Part shown: positions 54,156-63,858 of the stretch, in pieces
How the letters are laid out: each line of letters begins with the position of its first letter
How positions within the stretch are numbered: the stretch's first letter is position 1
Assembly: GCA_963801715.1 (NCBI GenBank)
Contig: CAWDGB010000017.1
Coordinates: 1 to 64,000 of the forward strand
Source: CAVVJA01 sp963801715
GTDB lineage: Bacteria > Actinomycetota > Actinomycetes > Mycobacteriales > Jatrophihabitantaceae
Direction: 5' to 3'
DNA length: 64,000 nucleotides
Position numbers and translations under genes: made by a program
Notes under the pieces: generated by a model
Databases searched by the model: none
The model's input: only the letters and a program-made list of their open reading frames with translations
Told to the model about the DNA's origin: nothing

Positions 54156-54584
54156 TCACGGATGGGGCGTCAGCTCGAAGTCGGCGAAGTCGAAGCCGGG
54201 AGAGACAACGCACGCGACCAGGGTCGCACGGTCGGTGGCGGGCTCTGCTGTCTGCCATTCGCCGCCGTGGACGAGATACTGGCCACCGGCGCCGAGCTCG
54301 CACATGAAGTCCGGCACCGGTGTGTCAGCCCGTCCGCCGACGGTCAGGCGAACCGGGCCGCCGCCCTGCCAGAGCCACAGCTCGTCCGAGACCACCCGAT
54401 GCCAGGACGACCGTTCACCGGGTAGCAGGAGAAACGACACGCAGGTCGCGAGCGCTCGTTGACCTCGCCCGGTCGTCACCAGCTCGGGATGCCGGAAGCT
54501 CTCGCGGTACCACCCACCCTCCGGGTGGCGCTGCATTCCCAGCGAGTGAGGGTCGGCGACTAGGGCTTCGGAGGGCACAGTCAC
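54156..54584 (-). CDS. Cupin DUF985 protein
   Basis: A 142-residue cupin. The signature HPEGGWYRESFR opens it, and the cupin strands carry FLLLPGERSSWHRVVSDELW and the C-terminal VACVVSPGFDFADFEL. The metal-binding residues of classical cupins are present (His in SSWHR, Glu in DELW). Function unknown; related to plant and bacterial sugar-binding cupins. Confidence 0.87.
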   Translation of the reverse strand: MTVPSEALVADPHSLGMQRHPEGGWYRESFRHPELVTTGRGQRALATCVSFLLLPGERSSWHRVVSDELWLWQGGGPVRLTVGGRADTPVPDFMCELGAGGQYLVHGGEWQTAEPATDRATLVACVVSPGFDFADFELTPHP

Positions 54585-54704
54585 GGGGGAGACGGTAACC
54601 GCCCGCCCCGTCGGTCCACGCGCGGGAGGGTAGCGCCTACACTCGGTGCTTAACGCTCGTGAATGCGTTCACAAACGGCTGGACGAGGACCTGGGAGCAA
54701 GCTC

Positions 54705-56039
54705 GTGACCGTCACGCAGGCGCCAACGGCGGCCGTTGCCGCCCAGTCGGCGCTGGTCGAGGAGCGCCGCTACGACGCGGACGCCGTCGTCGTCGGTGCC
54801 GGCCCGGCAGGCAGCGCCGCCGCGTATTGGCTCGCGAACGCCGGGCTCGACGTCGCGCTGCTGGAAAAGACCACATTCCCGCGCGAGAAGGTGTGCGGCG
54901 ACGGCCTCACGCCGCGCGGAACGCGCGCTCTCATCGACATGGGAATCGATGTCAGCCCGGACGCCGGGTGGGTCCACAATCGCGGCCTGCGTGTCATCGG
55001 GGGCGGCCTGCGACTCCACCTCGACTGGCCCGAGCTCACCAGCTTCCCCTCGTACGGCCTGGTCCGGCCGCGGTCCGATCTGGACGCGCTGCTCGCGAAT
55101 CGGGCTGTAGCGGCAGGCGCCGTCCTGCACGAGCAGACCGCGGTCACCGAGCCCGTCCTCGACCGCGCTGGCCGGGTGGCCGGCGTGCTCGCGAAGGCGG
55201 GCCCGGACAAGGAGCCCGTGACCTACCGGGCGCCGATCGTGCTGTCCTGCGACGGCGTGTCCGGCAAGTTGGCCCAGCAGTTGGGCCTGCACCGCAACGG
55301 CCGGCGACCGATGGGCGTGGCGGTCCGGCGTTACTACGCCAGCCCCCGTACCCATGACGACTACCTCGAGTCGTGGCTGGAGCTGTGGGACGGCCCGATG
55401 GGCGCGGATGACGCCAAGCTGCTGCCCGGCTATGGGTGGATCTTCGGTATGGGCGATGGGACGGTGAATGTCGGCCTCGGCGTGTTGAACTCCTCCGCCA
55501 GCTTCCAGCGGACCGACTATCGAGCGATGCTTACCCGCTGGCTCGACGCGACGCCGGAGGCCTGGGGGCTGCGCGAGGTCAACGCGACCGGCCCGATTCG
55601 GGGTGCCGGTCTGCCCATGGGGTTCAACCGGACACCGCATTACACCCGCGGGCTGCTGTTGGTCGGGGACACCGGCGGTTCGGTCAACCCGTTCAACGGC
55701 GAGGGCATCCCCTATGCGATGGAGTCTGGGAAGCTCGCGGCCCAGGCCGCGGTTCAGGCGCTGGGCCGCCCGTCGGGTCCACAACGAGAGCGCGCTCTCG
55801 CTTCTTATCCAGCAGCGATGGCGGCCGAGTGGGGCGCTTATTACCGCCTGGGTGGCGTTTTCGTGAAGCTCATCGGCCAGCCAGCGGTCATGCGTGCGTG
55901 CACCCGCCACGGTCTGCCGCATCCGGCTCTCATGCGCTTTCTTCTCAAGCTGCTCGCCAACCTCTACGACCCCCGCGACGGCGATATATCCGACCGGACC
56001 ATCTCCGTCCTGACCCGACTGATCCCAGCGGTGCGTTAG
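54705..56039 (+). CDS. Geranylgeranyl-reductase-family flavoprotein, menaquinone reductase (MenJ-like)
   Basis: A 444-residue FAD enzyme similar to MenJ, which reduces one double bond of the menaquinone side chain. Motifs: VVVGAGPAGSAAAYWLANAG, FPREKVCGDGLTPRGT, SCDGVSGKLAQQL, and LVGDTGGSVNPFNGEGIPYA. The GTG at 54705 has GGGAG upstream. In many actinobacteria this gene stands just before the nuo operon, as here, tying quinone structure to complex I. The 103-base gap to nuoA probably holds the nuo promoter. Confidence 0.9.
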   Translation: MTVTQAPTAAVAAQSALVEERRYDADAVVVGAGPAGSAAAYWLANAGLDVALLEKTTFPREKVCGDGLTPRGTRALIDMGIDVSPDAGWVHNRGLRVIGGGLRLHLDWPELTSFPSYGLVRPRSDLDALLANRAVAAGAVLHEQTAVTEPVLDRAGRVAGVLAKAGPDKEPVTYRAPIVLSCDGVSGKLAQQLGLHRNGRRPMGVAVRRYYASPRTHDDYLESWLELWDGPMGADDAKLLPGYGWIFGMGDGTVNVGLGVLNSSASFQRTDYRAMLTRWLDATPEAWGLREVNATGPIRGAGLPMGFNRTPHYTRGLLLVGDTGGSVNPFNGEGIPYAMESGKLAAQAAVQALGRPSGPQRERALASYPAAMAAEWGAYYRLGGVFVKLIGQPAVMRACTRHGLPHPALMRFLLKLLANLYDPRDGDISDRTISVLTRLIPAVR

Positions 56040-56142
56040 GCATGCCTCACCTCTGCCTGACTGTCCGCTAAGCACTAGCCTGGCGACGCTAAACCCTCGC
56101 CGGCCATCCAATCAAATACGACGAGAGAGGGAGGCAGTTACC

Positions 56143-56505
56143 GTGCTAGCGCCCTACCTGCCGATCGTGTTGTTGTTCGCGCTCGCGTCCCTCTTCGCCA
56201 TCTTCTCGGTGTCGATCGCCCCGTTCACCGGGCCCAAGCGTTACAACCGCGCGAAGCTCGACTTCTATGAGTGCGGCATCGAGCCGACGCCGTCGCCTGA
56301 GGGGCCAAATCGCTTTCCTATCAAGTACTTCTTGACCGCGATGCTGTTCATCATTTTCGACATCGAGATCATCTTCTTGTATCCGTATGCCGTGGCGAAC
56401 AAGCAGCTGGGCCTGTTCGGATTGGTAGAGATGATCTTCTTCATCGTCACCGTGTTCATCGCATACACGTATGTGTGGCGGCGGGGCGGCCTGGATTGGA
56501 ACTAA
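56143..56505 (+). CDS. nuoA: NADH-quinone oxidoreductase subunit A
   Basis: A 120-residue membrane subunit of complex I, three helices: LPIVLLFALASLFAIFSVSI, FLTAMLFIIFDIEIIFLYPY (with the acidic residues that shape the quinone cavity) and MIFFIVTVFIAYTYVWRRG. The conserved loop FYECGIEP is present, Cys included. A GTG start with GAGAGGGAGG upstream. First gene of nuoA-H. Confidence 0.96.
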   Translation: MLAPYLPIVLLFALASLFAIFSVSIAPFTGPKRYNRAKLDFYECGIEPTPSPEGPNRFPIKYFLTAMLFIIFDIEIIFLYPYAVANKQLGLFGLVEMIFFIVTVFIAYTYVWRRGGLDWN

Positions 56506-56591
56506 GCGATGACGAGCGCAACCAGTGAGCGACACGATGGCTATCGCGTGGCTCGGGCGGAATACCTGCGGCAAGCGAAGCGGAGGTTGAC

Positions 56592-57131
56592 ATGGGCCTA
56601 GAAGAAAAGCTGCCTGACGGCGTCCTGCTTGCCAGCGTCGAGAAGCTCGTCAACTGGACCCGCAAGTCTTCGCTGTGGCCGGCCACGTTCGGTCTGGCGT
56701 GCTGTGCCATCGAGATGATGACGTTCGGGGCCCCGCGGTACGACTCGGCCCGGTTCGGCATGGAGGTCTTCCGGCCGTCACCGCGCCAGGCCGACTTGAT
56801 GATCGTCGCCGGCCGGGTCAGTCAGAAGATGGCTCCGGTATTGCGGCAGATCTACGACCAGATGGCCGAACCGAAGTGGGTGCTGGCGATGGGCGTGTGC
56901 GCCAGTTCTGGCGGGATGTTCAACAACTATGCGATCGTGCAAGGCGTCGATCACGTCGTCCCGGTCGACATGTACCTCCCGGGCTGTCCACCGCGGCCTG
57001 AGATGCTGATCGATGCCGTCCTCAAGCTGCATCACAAGATCATGAATGAGCCGCTCGGACCCAAGCGGGCGAAGCGGCTCGCCGATCAGAAGGTGGAGCT
57101 CGTCCCGTCCAGCCAGAGGTTCGCCCGATGA
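56592..57131 (+). CDS. nuoB: NADH-quinone oxidoreductase subunit B
   Basis: A 179-residue iron-sulfur subunit carrying cluster N2, which passes electrons to menaquinone. The four Cys ligands are visible: adjacent pair in GLACCAIEM, one in GVCASSGGMF, one in LPGCPPRPE. The gap of 86 bases after nuoA contains a short frame (56509-56601) overlapping its start. It overlaps nuoC by four bases. Confidence 0.97.
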   Translation: MGLEEKLPDGVLLASVEKLVNWTRKSSLWPATFGLACCAIEMMTFGAPRYDSARFGMEVFRPSPRQADLMIVAGRVSQKMAPVLRQIYDQMAEPKWVLAMGVCASSGGMFNNYAIVQGVDHVVPVDMYLPGCPPRPEMLIDAVLKLHHKIMNEPLGPKRAKRLADQKVELVPSSQRFAR

Positions 57132-57868
57132 CTGGACCCGCCGGCGAAACGCCGGCCGCGGCGACGGAGCAGCCGGCGGCCGACATCGAGCGAGTTACCC
57201 CGGTCGCCGGGTCGACGGTCGACTCGCCGTTCGGTGTCGAGGGTCGCGGCATGTTCGGAGTCTCCGACTCCGGAGACACGACTGGCTTCGGTGGCCTGAT
57301 CCGAGAGCCGTGGAGTGCACCAGCCGCCACTCGCCCGTTCGGCGGCTATTTCGACGAGATCGTGGACGCGTTGGCAGCTGCATACCCCGAATTCGACGCC
57401 GCGGTCACCAAGATCGTCGTCGATCGGGACGAACTGACGCTGTATGTGAGCAAGGAGCACATCCGGTCTGTCGCCCGAACGATGCGCGACGACGCCGCGT
57501 TGCGCTTCGAGTTGCTGGCCAACCTTTCCGGCGTCGACTACATCGGCAGCGTGAACCGGTTCCACGTCGTCTACAACCTGACGTCCATGACATATCGACG
57601 TCAGGTTCGGCTGGAGACCTCAGCCAGCCTCGACGACCCGCACGTGCCGTCCGTGACCGGCGTGTATCCCGGGGCGGACTGGCAGGAACGAGAAACCTAC
57701 GACATGTTCGGCGTCATCTTCGACGGGCATCCAGCGCTTACCCGCATCCTGATGCCGGACGACTGGGACGGCTATCCCCAGCGCAAGGACTATCCACTGG
57801 GCGGGATCCCCGTGCAGTACAAGGGCGCCACAATCCCACCCCCGGACGAACGGCGGGCCTACCGATGA
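57128..57868 (+). CDS. nuoC: NADH-quinone oxidoreductase subunit C
   Basis: A 246-residue peripheral-arm subunit. The conserved core is VDYIGSVNRFHVVYNLTSM and DWQERETYDMFGVIFDGHP, ending with the KDYPLGG loop. About 80 N-terminal residues (Ala/Pro/Thr-rich, then GGYFDEIVDALAAAY) precede the core, longer than in E. coli, as is usual in actinobacteria. It overlaps nuoB by four bases. Confidence 0.95.
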   Translation: MTGPAGETPAAATEQPAADIERVTPVAGSTVDSPFGVEGRGMFGVSDSGDTTGFGGLIREPWSAPAATRPFGGYFDEIVDALAAAYPEFDAAVTKIVVDRDELTLYVSKEHIRSVARTMRDDAALRFELLANLSGVDYIGSVNRFHVVYNLTSMTYRRQVRLETSASLDDPHVPSVTGVYPGADWQERETYDMFGVIFDGHPALTRILMPDDWDGYPQRKDYPLGGIPVQYKGATIPPPDERRAYR

Positions 57869-57938
57869 GGGGCCTGTCAAATCGCTCGCTCCGCTCTCGA
57901 TTCGGCGGGTACCCCGCCGCTGGAGAAGTGAGGCCGGA

Positions 57939-59255
57939 ATGAACGACATCTATTCCCCGTCACGCGAGACGACCGAAGGCCGCGTCTACACCGTCACCGG
58001 TGGCGACTGGGACACGACGTTCGGCGGCGGCGACCCCATCGACGAGGAACGCATCGTTCTGAACATGGGCCCGCAGCATCCGTCCACGCACGGCGTGCTG
58101 CGGCTGGTCCTCGAACTCGAGGGCGAGACCGTCACCGACTGCCGCCCGGTCATCGGCTACTTGCACACCGGGATCGAGAAGAACACCGAGTTCCGCACCT
58201 GGACTCAGGCCGTGACCTTCCTGACCCGCGCCGACTACGTGGCGCCGCTGTTCAACGAGGCGGTGTACTGCCTGGGAGTCGAACGGCTGCTGGGCGTGGA
58301 GGTTCCCGAGCGAGCACAGCTGATTCGGGTGATGCTCATGGAGATCAACCGGGTCGCCTCGCACTGGGTTTGGCTGGCAACCGGCGGTCTGGAGATCGGT
58401 GCGCTGACCGCGATGACCAATGGATTCCGCGCCCGGGAGCGGTGCCTCGACGTGCTCGAGCTCATCACCGGACTGCGAATGAATCACGCGTTCATCCGTC
58501 CCGGTGGCGTGGCTCAGGATCTGCCCGATGGCACCGAGGCGAAGGTCCGGGACTGGCTGGTCGAGACGCGCAAGGAGCTGGTCGGCGTCGAAAAACTCCT
58601 GCGGGGACAACCGATCTGGGTCAGCCGGCTCAAGGACGTCGGTTGGCTTGGCGTCGAGGGCTGCCTCGCCCTGGGCGTGACCGGCCCGCTGTTGCGCGCT
58701 GCCGGCCTGCCCTGGGATCTGCGCAAGACAATTCCCTACCTTGGGTACGAGACGTTCGACTTCGAGGTGCCGACGGATGATCGCGGCGATTGCTGGGCGC
58801 GGTTCGTCGTGCGCGTCGCCGAGATGCACGAGTCACTGAAGATCGTCGAGCAGGTGCTCGATCGACTGGCACCTGGACCGACCGTGATCGACGACCCCAA
58901 GATCGCGTGGCCGGCAAAGCTCTCGCTCGGCCCGGACGGCCTGGGCAACTCGCTGGAGCATGTGCAAAAGATCATGGCCGGTTCGATGGAGGCCCTGATC
59001 CACCACTTCAAGCTGGTAACCGAGGGCTTCCGAGTACCGCCGGGTCAGGTCCACCAGGCCGTCGAGGCCCCACGAGGAGAACTCGGCTGTCACATCGTCA
59101 GCGACGGCGGCACGCGCCCGTTCCGCATCCACCTGCGCGAGCCGTCCTTCATCAACCTTCAGGCCACCTCGGCGCTGGCGGTAGGCGGCTTGATCGCAGA
59201 TGTGATCGCCTCGGTCGCTTCGATCGATCCCGTCATGGGTGGGTGCGACCGATGA
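57939..59255 (+). CDS. nuoD: NADH-quinone oxidoreductase subunit D
   Basis: A 438-residue 49-kDa-type subunit forming the quinone site. Landmarks: NMGPQHPSTHGVLRLVLE, GYLHTGIEKNTE, TFLTRADYVAPLFNEAVYC, ALTAMTNGF and GSMEALIHHFK with EAPRGELGCHIVSDGG. The stop overlaps nuoE by four bases. The 70-base gap after nuoC has no gene. Confidence 0.97.
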   Translation: MNDIYSPSRETTEGRVYTVTGGDWDTTFGGGDPIDEERIVLNMGPQHPSTHGVLRLVLELEGETVTDCRPVIGYLHTGIEKNTEFRTWTQAVTFLTRADYVAPLFNEAVYCLGVERLLGVEVPERAQLIRVMLMEINRVASHWVWLATGGLEIGALTAMTNGFRARERCLDVLELITGLRMNHAFIRPGGVAQDLPDGTEAKVRDWLVETRKELVGVEKLLRGQPIWVSRLKDVGWLGVEGCLALGVTGPLLRAAGLPWDLRKTIPYLGYETFDFEVPTDDRGDCWARFVVRVAEMHESLKIVEQVLDRLAPGPTVIDDPKIAWPAKLSLGPDGLGNSLEHVQKIMAGSMEALIHHFKLVTEGFRVPPGQVHQAVEAPRGELGCHIVSDGGTRPFRIHLREPSFINLQATSALAVGGLIADVIASVASIDPVMGGCDR

Positions 59256-60112
59256 CGGAGACCAGGCCGGCGAACTTCCGGACTTCGGTGATGAACATCG
59301 ACCGCCCTGGGGATGCGAGCGTCTTCGGCGACGACGTTCGCGCGGCCGCGGCCGAGATCATCGCTCGGTACCCGGCCGGTCAGGCTCGCTCGGCGCTACT
59401 GCCGATGTTGCATCTCATGCAGTCCGAGCAGGGCTATGTCACACCCGATGGCATCGCGTTCTGCGCCGAGATGCTCGACCTCACCAAGGCGCAGGTGGCC
59501 GCGGTCGTCACCTTCTACACGATGTTCAAGCGCGCCCCAACGGGCGAATTCCTCGTCAGCGTGTGCCGAAACCCGTTGTGCGGGCTGCTCGGTGGAGACG
59601 AAATCTACGCTGCGCTGTCCGAGGCACTCGGCATCGGCATGAACGAGACCACCGCGGACGGCACGATCACCTTGGAACACGCGGAATGCCTCGCCGCCTG
59701 CGACTACGCCCCCGTCGTCACGGTCAACTACGAGTTCTTCGACAACCAGACGGTCGGCTCGGCGATGGCGCTGGTGCGAGGCCTGCGGGCGGGTGAGCGC
59801 CCGACGCCGACGCGCGGCGCGCCGTTGTGTACGTTCCGCGAAATCGAGCGACTCATCGCCGGATTCCCCGACCCGAGGGCGGAGGCCCTGGACTGGGAGG
59901 CCACCGGAGCACCCACCGAGGCAGGCGTGCGGCTCGCCTTGGAAAGGGAGGAGTCTGCGCCGTCCTATGCAAATCGTGACCAGGACACGCCGCGGCCAGC
60001 GCCCGGTACCGAAGCGCTCGGTCAGCCGACAAGCGCCCATGATGCGCCGCTGACGACGGCCGAGTCGGACTCAGCGAACCCCGTACCGCCCGCTGGACAG
60101 AAGGAGGGCTGA
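59252..60112 (+). CDS. nuoE: NADH-quinone oxidoreductase subunit E
   Basis: The 2Fe-2S (N1a) subunit, 286 residues. Ligands form the C-x4-C (CRNPLC) and C-x3-C (CLAAC) pairs. The helical N-terminus has RSALLPMLHLMQSEQGYVT. The last 90 residues are a disordered tail absent from short homologues. The ATG at 59252 overlaps the nuoD stop; an upstream extension of the frame is not expected to be translated. Confidence 0.95.
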   Translation: MTETRPANFRTSVMNIDRPGDASVFGDDVRAAAAEIIARYPAGQARSALLPMLHLMQSEQGYVTPDGIAFCAEMLDLTKAQVAAVVTFYTMFKRAPTGEFLVSVCRNPLCGLLGGDEIYAALSEALGIGMNETTADGTITLEHAECLAACDYAPVVTVNYEFFDNQTVGSAMALVRGLRAGERPTPTRGAPLCTFREIERLIAGFPDPRAEALDWEATGAPTEAGVRLALEREESAPSYANRDQDTPRPAPGTEALGQPTSAHDAPLTTAESDSANPVPPAGQKEG

Positions 60113-60113
60113 C

Positions 60114-61415
60114 GTGCCGCTTACTCCGGTGCTCACGAAGCGGTTCGGAACCAGCCAGCCGTGGAAGATCGCCAACTACGAGGCGCTCGACGGCTACACG
60201 GCGCTTCGGGTTGCCCTTACGCAAGACCCCGATTCGCTGATCGAAACTGTGCGCAACTCCAACCTGCGCGGGCGCGGCGGCGCTGGCTTTCCTACCGGCA
60301 TGAAGTGGGGTTTCATCCCCCAGGCCAAGCCTGGCGAGCCGGTCAGGCCCCATTACGTCGTGGTCAACGCCGACGAGGGCGAGCCCGGAACGTGCCGTGA
60401 CCTGCCCCTGATGATGAACGACCCGCACTCGATGATCGAGGGCACCATCATCGCCTGCTATGCGGTCCGCGCGGAACACGCGTTCATCTACATCCGCGGT
60501 GAGGCCGTGCACGCGATCCGGCGCGTGCTCGCCGCACTAAGCGAAGCGTACGAACGCGGGTATGTGGGCCGGAACATCCTCGGCTCTGGCTTCGACTGCG
60601 AAATCACCGTGCACTGCGGCGCCGGAGCGTACATCTGTGGCGAGGAGACGGCGCTGCTCGACTCGCTGGAGGGCAAGCGGGGCCAGCCTCGCCTCAAGCC
60701 GCCGTTCCCAGCCACCAACGGGCTCTACGACGCGCCAACCGTCGTCAACAATGTCGGCAGCCTGGCCAGCGTTCCGTACATCGTCTTGGGCGGTGCGGAC
60801 TGGTTCAAGCTCATGGGTCCTGACGGCTCACCCGGTCCGTGCATCTACTCGTTGTCCGGACGCATCGCCCGGCCGGGTCAGTACGAGGCCCCGATGGGAA
60901 CGACGCTGCGCGAGCTGATCGACATGGCCGGCGGAATGAGCCGCGGCAAGCCGCTCAAGTTCTGGACGCCGGGCGGCTCGTCCACACCACTGTTCACCGC
61001 CGAACACCTTGACGTGCCACTCGACTTCGATTCGACTGTCACGGCTGGGTCGATGCTCGGCACGTCGGCGATGATGATCTTCGACGAGGACGACAGCGTT
61101 GTGCGAGCCGTCCTGAAGTGGACGCAGTTCTACGAGCACGAGTCCTGCGGCAAGTGCACGCCGTGTCGTGAGGGCAACTACTGGACGGCTCAGATCCTCG
61201 AACGGATCCTGCACGGCGAAGGCCGGGAAGAGGACCTGGACACTCTGCTCGATCTCTGCGACAACATCCTCGGTCGATCGTTCTGCGCACTCGGCGATGG
61301 TGCGACGAGCCCGATCACGTCATCGATTCAGTACTTCCGCGACGAGTACCTGGGCCTCATTGCCGGCACTGCCGCTCCCGCCGAACAGTCCCCCGTCCTC
61401 GCAGGAGCCAACTGA
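60114..61415 (+). CDS. nuoF: NADH-quinone oxidoreductase subunit F
   Basis: A 433-residue NADH-binding subunit with FMN and cluster N3. Glycine-rich loop GRGGAGFPTGMKW, then VVVNADEGEPGT and ICGEETALLDSLEG for FMN/NADH, and the Cys ligands in ESCGKCTPCREG with the last in RSFCALGDG. The GTG start at 60114 follows the nuoE stop by one base, with GAAGGAGGGC upstream. Confidence 0.97.
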   Translation: MPLTPVLTKRFGTSQPWKIANYEALDGYTALRVALTQDPDSLIETVRNSNLRGRGGAGFPTGMKWGFIPQAKPGEPVRPHYVVVNADEGEPGTCRDLPLMMNDPHSMIEGTIIACYAVRAEHAFIYIRGEAVHAIRRVLAALSEAYERGYVGRNILGSGFDCEITVHCGAGAYICGEETALLDSLEGKRGQPRLKPPFPATNGLYDAPTVVNNVGSLASVPYIVLGGADWFKLMGPDGSPGPCIYSLSGRIARPGQYEAPMGTTLRELIDMAGGMSRGKPLKFWTPGGSSTPLFTAEHLDVPLDFDSTVTAGSMLGTSAMMIFDEDDSVVRAVLKWTQFYEHESCGKCTPCREGNYWTAQILERILHGEGREEDLDTLLDLCDNILGRSFCALGDGATSPITSSIQYFRDEYLGLIAGTAAPAEQSPVLAGAN

Positions 61416-61416
61416 C

Positions 61417-63858
61417 ATGACCCTTGCGCCACAGCGGCCGGCCAACGCCGAGGATTTGATCACGGTCACGATCGATGACGTAGAAATCTCCGTGCCCAAG
61501 GGCACATTGATCATCCGCGCCGCCGAAGAGTTAGGCATCCAGATCCCGCGCTTCTGTGATCACCCGCTGCTCGATCCGGCCGGCGCGTGCCGCCAGTGCC
61601 TTATCGAGGTCACCGACATGGGCAACGGCCGGGGCATGCCCAAACCCGCCGCGGCCTGCACCACGACCGTCATGCCCGGCATGGTCGTCAAGACCCAGCT
61701 CACTTCGCCGGTCGCCGACAAGGCCCAGCAGGGCGTCATGGAAATGCTCCTGATCAATCACCCGCTGGACTGTCCCATCTGCGACAAGGGTGGGGAGTGC
61801 CCGCTACAGAACCAGGCGATGAGCAACGGTCGGGCCGATACCCGGTTCCACGACGTCAAGCGGACGTTCCCGAAGCCGATCGCGATCTCGACCAACGTGC
61901 TCCTCGACCGGGAGCGATGCGTGCTTTGTCAGCGCTGCACCCGCTTCTCCTCCCAAATCGCCGGCGACCCGTTCATCGACCTGCTCGAGCGCGGCGCCCA
62001 GCAGCAGATCGGCACATCCGACGAGGTGCCCTTCCAGTCGTATTTCTCCGGCAACACCGTGCAGATCTGTCCGGTGGGCGCCCTAACCGGCGCTTCCTAC
62101 CGCTTCCGGGCCCGCCCGTTCGACCTCATGAGCACCGACACCGTCTGCGAGCACTGCTCGTCCGGCTGCGCGCTGCGCAACGACTGGCGACGCAGCACGA
62201 TCACCCGGCGCTTGGCCAGCGACGATCCAGAGGTCAACGAGGAATGGAACTGCGACAAGGGCCGATGGGCGTTCCACAATGCGACGCAATCCGACCGACT
62301 CACGACCCCGTTGGTGCGTGACGAATCCGGCGGCCTCGTGCCGGCGAGCTGGCCCGAGGCTCTGGAGCGGGCCGCCACCGGTCTGGCCGAGGCGCTCGAC
62401 AACGGGGGCGTCGGTGTGCTTCCGGGCGGACGGCTCACCGAGGAAGACGCGTATGCGTACGCCAAGTTCGCCCGGGTCGCGCTCGGCACGAACGACATCG
62501 ATTTCCGCGCTCGGCCGGGGAGCAACGAAGAATTGGCCTTCCTCGGCGCGCAGGTGGCCGGGACCCGGCCCTCCCACGTTTCATACGCGACGCTGGAGGC
62601 GGCCCCGACCGTCTTGCTGGCCGGGCTCGAGCCGGAGGAGGAGAGCCCGATCGTCTTCTTGCGGCTGCGCAAGTCGACTCGGCTGGGACGTACTCGAGTG
62701 CACTCCATCGGGCCGTTCGCCTCGCACGGGCTCATCAAGCTCGACGGCACGCTCATTCAGGTTCGGCCAGGTGACGAGGCGGAAGCGCTGCTGGCGCCGG
62801 ACAGCCCGTTGCGGGATGAGCTGAGCCGCGACGGCTCGGTCATCCTGGTTGGTGAGCGGCTGGCGACGGCGCCCGGAGCGCTGTCCGCGGCGGCCGCGCT
62901 GGCCGAGCGCACCGGTGCCCGCCTGGCCTGGGTGCCGCGGCGCGCGGGCGAGCGGGGCGCCGTCGATTCCGGGGCGCTGCCCACGCTGCTACCGGGTGGC
63001 CGGCTGGTCAGTGATGACAAGTCACGGATCGAGATCGAGCGGGCCTGGGCCGCGAGCGTGCCTACCGTGCCGGGACGTGATCTTTCCCGGATCCTGGCCG
63101 CCGCCCGAGACGGCGAGCTGGCTGCCTTGGTCGTCGGCGGCCTCGATCCCGACGACCTCCCGGATCCTGCGCTCGCCGCCGAGACGTGGGAACGAGTCGG
63201 TTTCCTGGTGAGCCTCGAGGTGCGGGCGAGTGCGATAACCGAGCGGGCCGACGTCGTCCTCCCGGTCGCGCCGCCGGCCGAGAAGTCTGGCCGCTACGTC
63301 ACCTGGGAAGGGCGGCGGCGTCCGTTCGAGTCGACGCTGACCGGCACCGGGGCGTTGGCTGACGGCCGGGTGCTCCACGCTCTGGCCGAGGAGCTGGACG
63401 TCGACCTGCGAATCCCGACAACCCAAGCTGCTCGCGCCGAGATCGACCGGATTGGCGTTACCAAGGCGCGGCCGCCCATGCCGCCGGCGCCGACCCGGCG
63501 AGGATCGGCAGCGCAGAACGGCACCGTCCTCGCCACCTGGCACGAGCTGCTCGACGCCGGGCGGATGTCAGACGGCGACGAGAACCTGGCCGGTACGGCG
63601 AAGCCGGCGCGGGCGCTGATCTCCGCGACGACTGCCACCCGCGCAGGCGTCGCCGAGGGACAACTGCTGACGGTCTCGACCGAGCGCGGTGCCGTCACGG
63701 TCCCGGCCGAGATCGCCGACCTGCCCGACGACGTCGTGTGGTTGCCGACCAATGCGCGCGGCTGCGCGGTACGGTCCAGCCTCGGGGCCGTCGCCGGAGA
63801 CGCGGTGACCATTCGCCCGGCTGGCGTCGTCGCGATGTCCCAAGGAGGTGCACAGTGA
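61417..63858 (+). CDS. nuoG: NADH-quinone oxidoreductase subunit G
   Basis: An 813-residue iron-sulfur subunit. N-terminal 2Fe-2S: CDHPLLDPAGACRQC; 4Fe-4S with a His ligand: HPLDCPICDKGGECPLQ; another at CVLCQRCTRF with a later CPVGAL; and the extra N7 cluster CEHCSSGCALR with a distant Cys (WNCDKG), as in E. coli and Thermus. The remainder is a molybdopterin-like domain (no cofactor expected). The ATG at 61417 follows nuoF directly; it overlaps nuoH by four bases. Confidence 0.97.
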   Translation: MTLAPQRPANAEDLITVTIDDVEISVPKGTLIIRAAEELGIQIPRFCDHPLLDPAGACRQCLIEVTDMGNGRGMPKPAAACTTTVMPGMVVKTQLTSPVADKAQQGVMEMLLINHPLDCPICDKGGECPLQNQAMSNGRADTRFHDVKRTFPKPIAISTNVLLDRERCVLCQRCTRFSSQIAGDPFIDLLERGAQQQIGTSDEVPFQSYFSGNTVQICPVGALTGASYRFRARPFDLMSTDTVCEHCSSGCALRNDWRRSTITRRLASDDPEVNEEWNCDKGRWAFHNATQSDRLTTPLVRDESGGLVPASWPEALERAATGLAEALDNGGVGVLPGGRLTEEDAYAYAKFARVALGTNDIDFRARPGSNEELAFLGAQVAGTRPSHVSYATLEAAPTVLLAGLEPEEESPIVFLRLRKSTRLGRTRVHSIGPFASHGLIKLDGTLIQVRPGDEAEALLAPDSPLRDELSRDGSVILVGERLATAPGALSAAAALAERTGARLAWVPRRAGERGAVDSGALPTLLPGGRLVSDDKSRIEIERAWAASVPTVPGRDLSRILAAARDGELAALVVGGLDPDDLPDPALAAETWERVGFLVSLEVRASAITERADVVLPVAPPAEKSGRYVTWEGRRRPFESTLTGTGALADGRVLHALAEELDVDLRIPTTQAARAEIDRIGVTKARPPMPPAPTRRGSAAQNGTVLATWHELLDAGRMSDGDENLAGTAKPARALISATTATRAGVAEGQLLTVSTERGAVTVPAEIADLPDDVVWLPTNARGCAVRSSLGAVAGDAVTIRPAGVVAMSQGGAQ

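Noticed and set aside
54669..56111. Minus-strand open frame of 480 codons
   Set aside because: Antisense to the MenJ-like flavoprotein, whose FAD motifs are clear; the opposite product is compositionally typical of high-GC shadows.
58790..59251. Upstream extension of nuoE
   Set aside because: Out-of-frame overlap of nuoD; the ATG at 59252 is coupled to the nuoD stop and gives the normal N-terminus.
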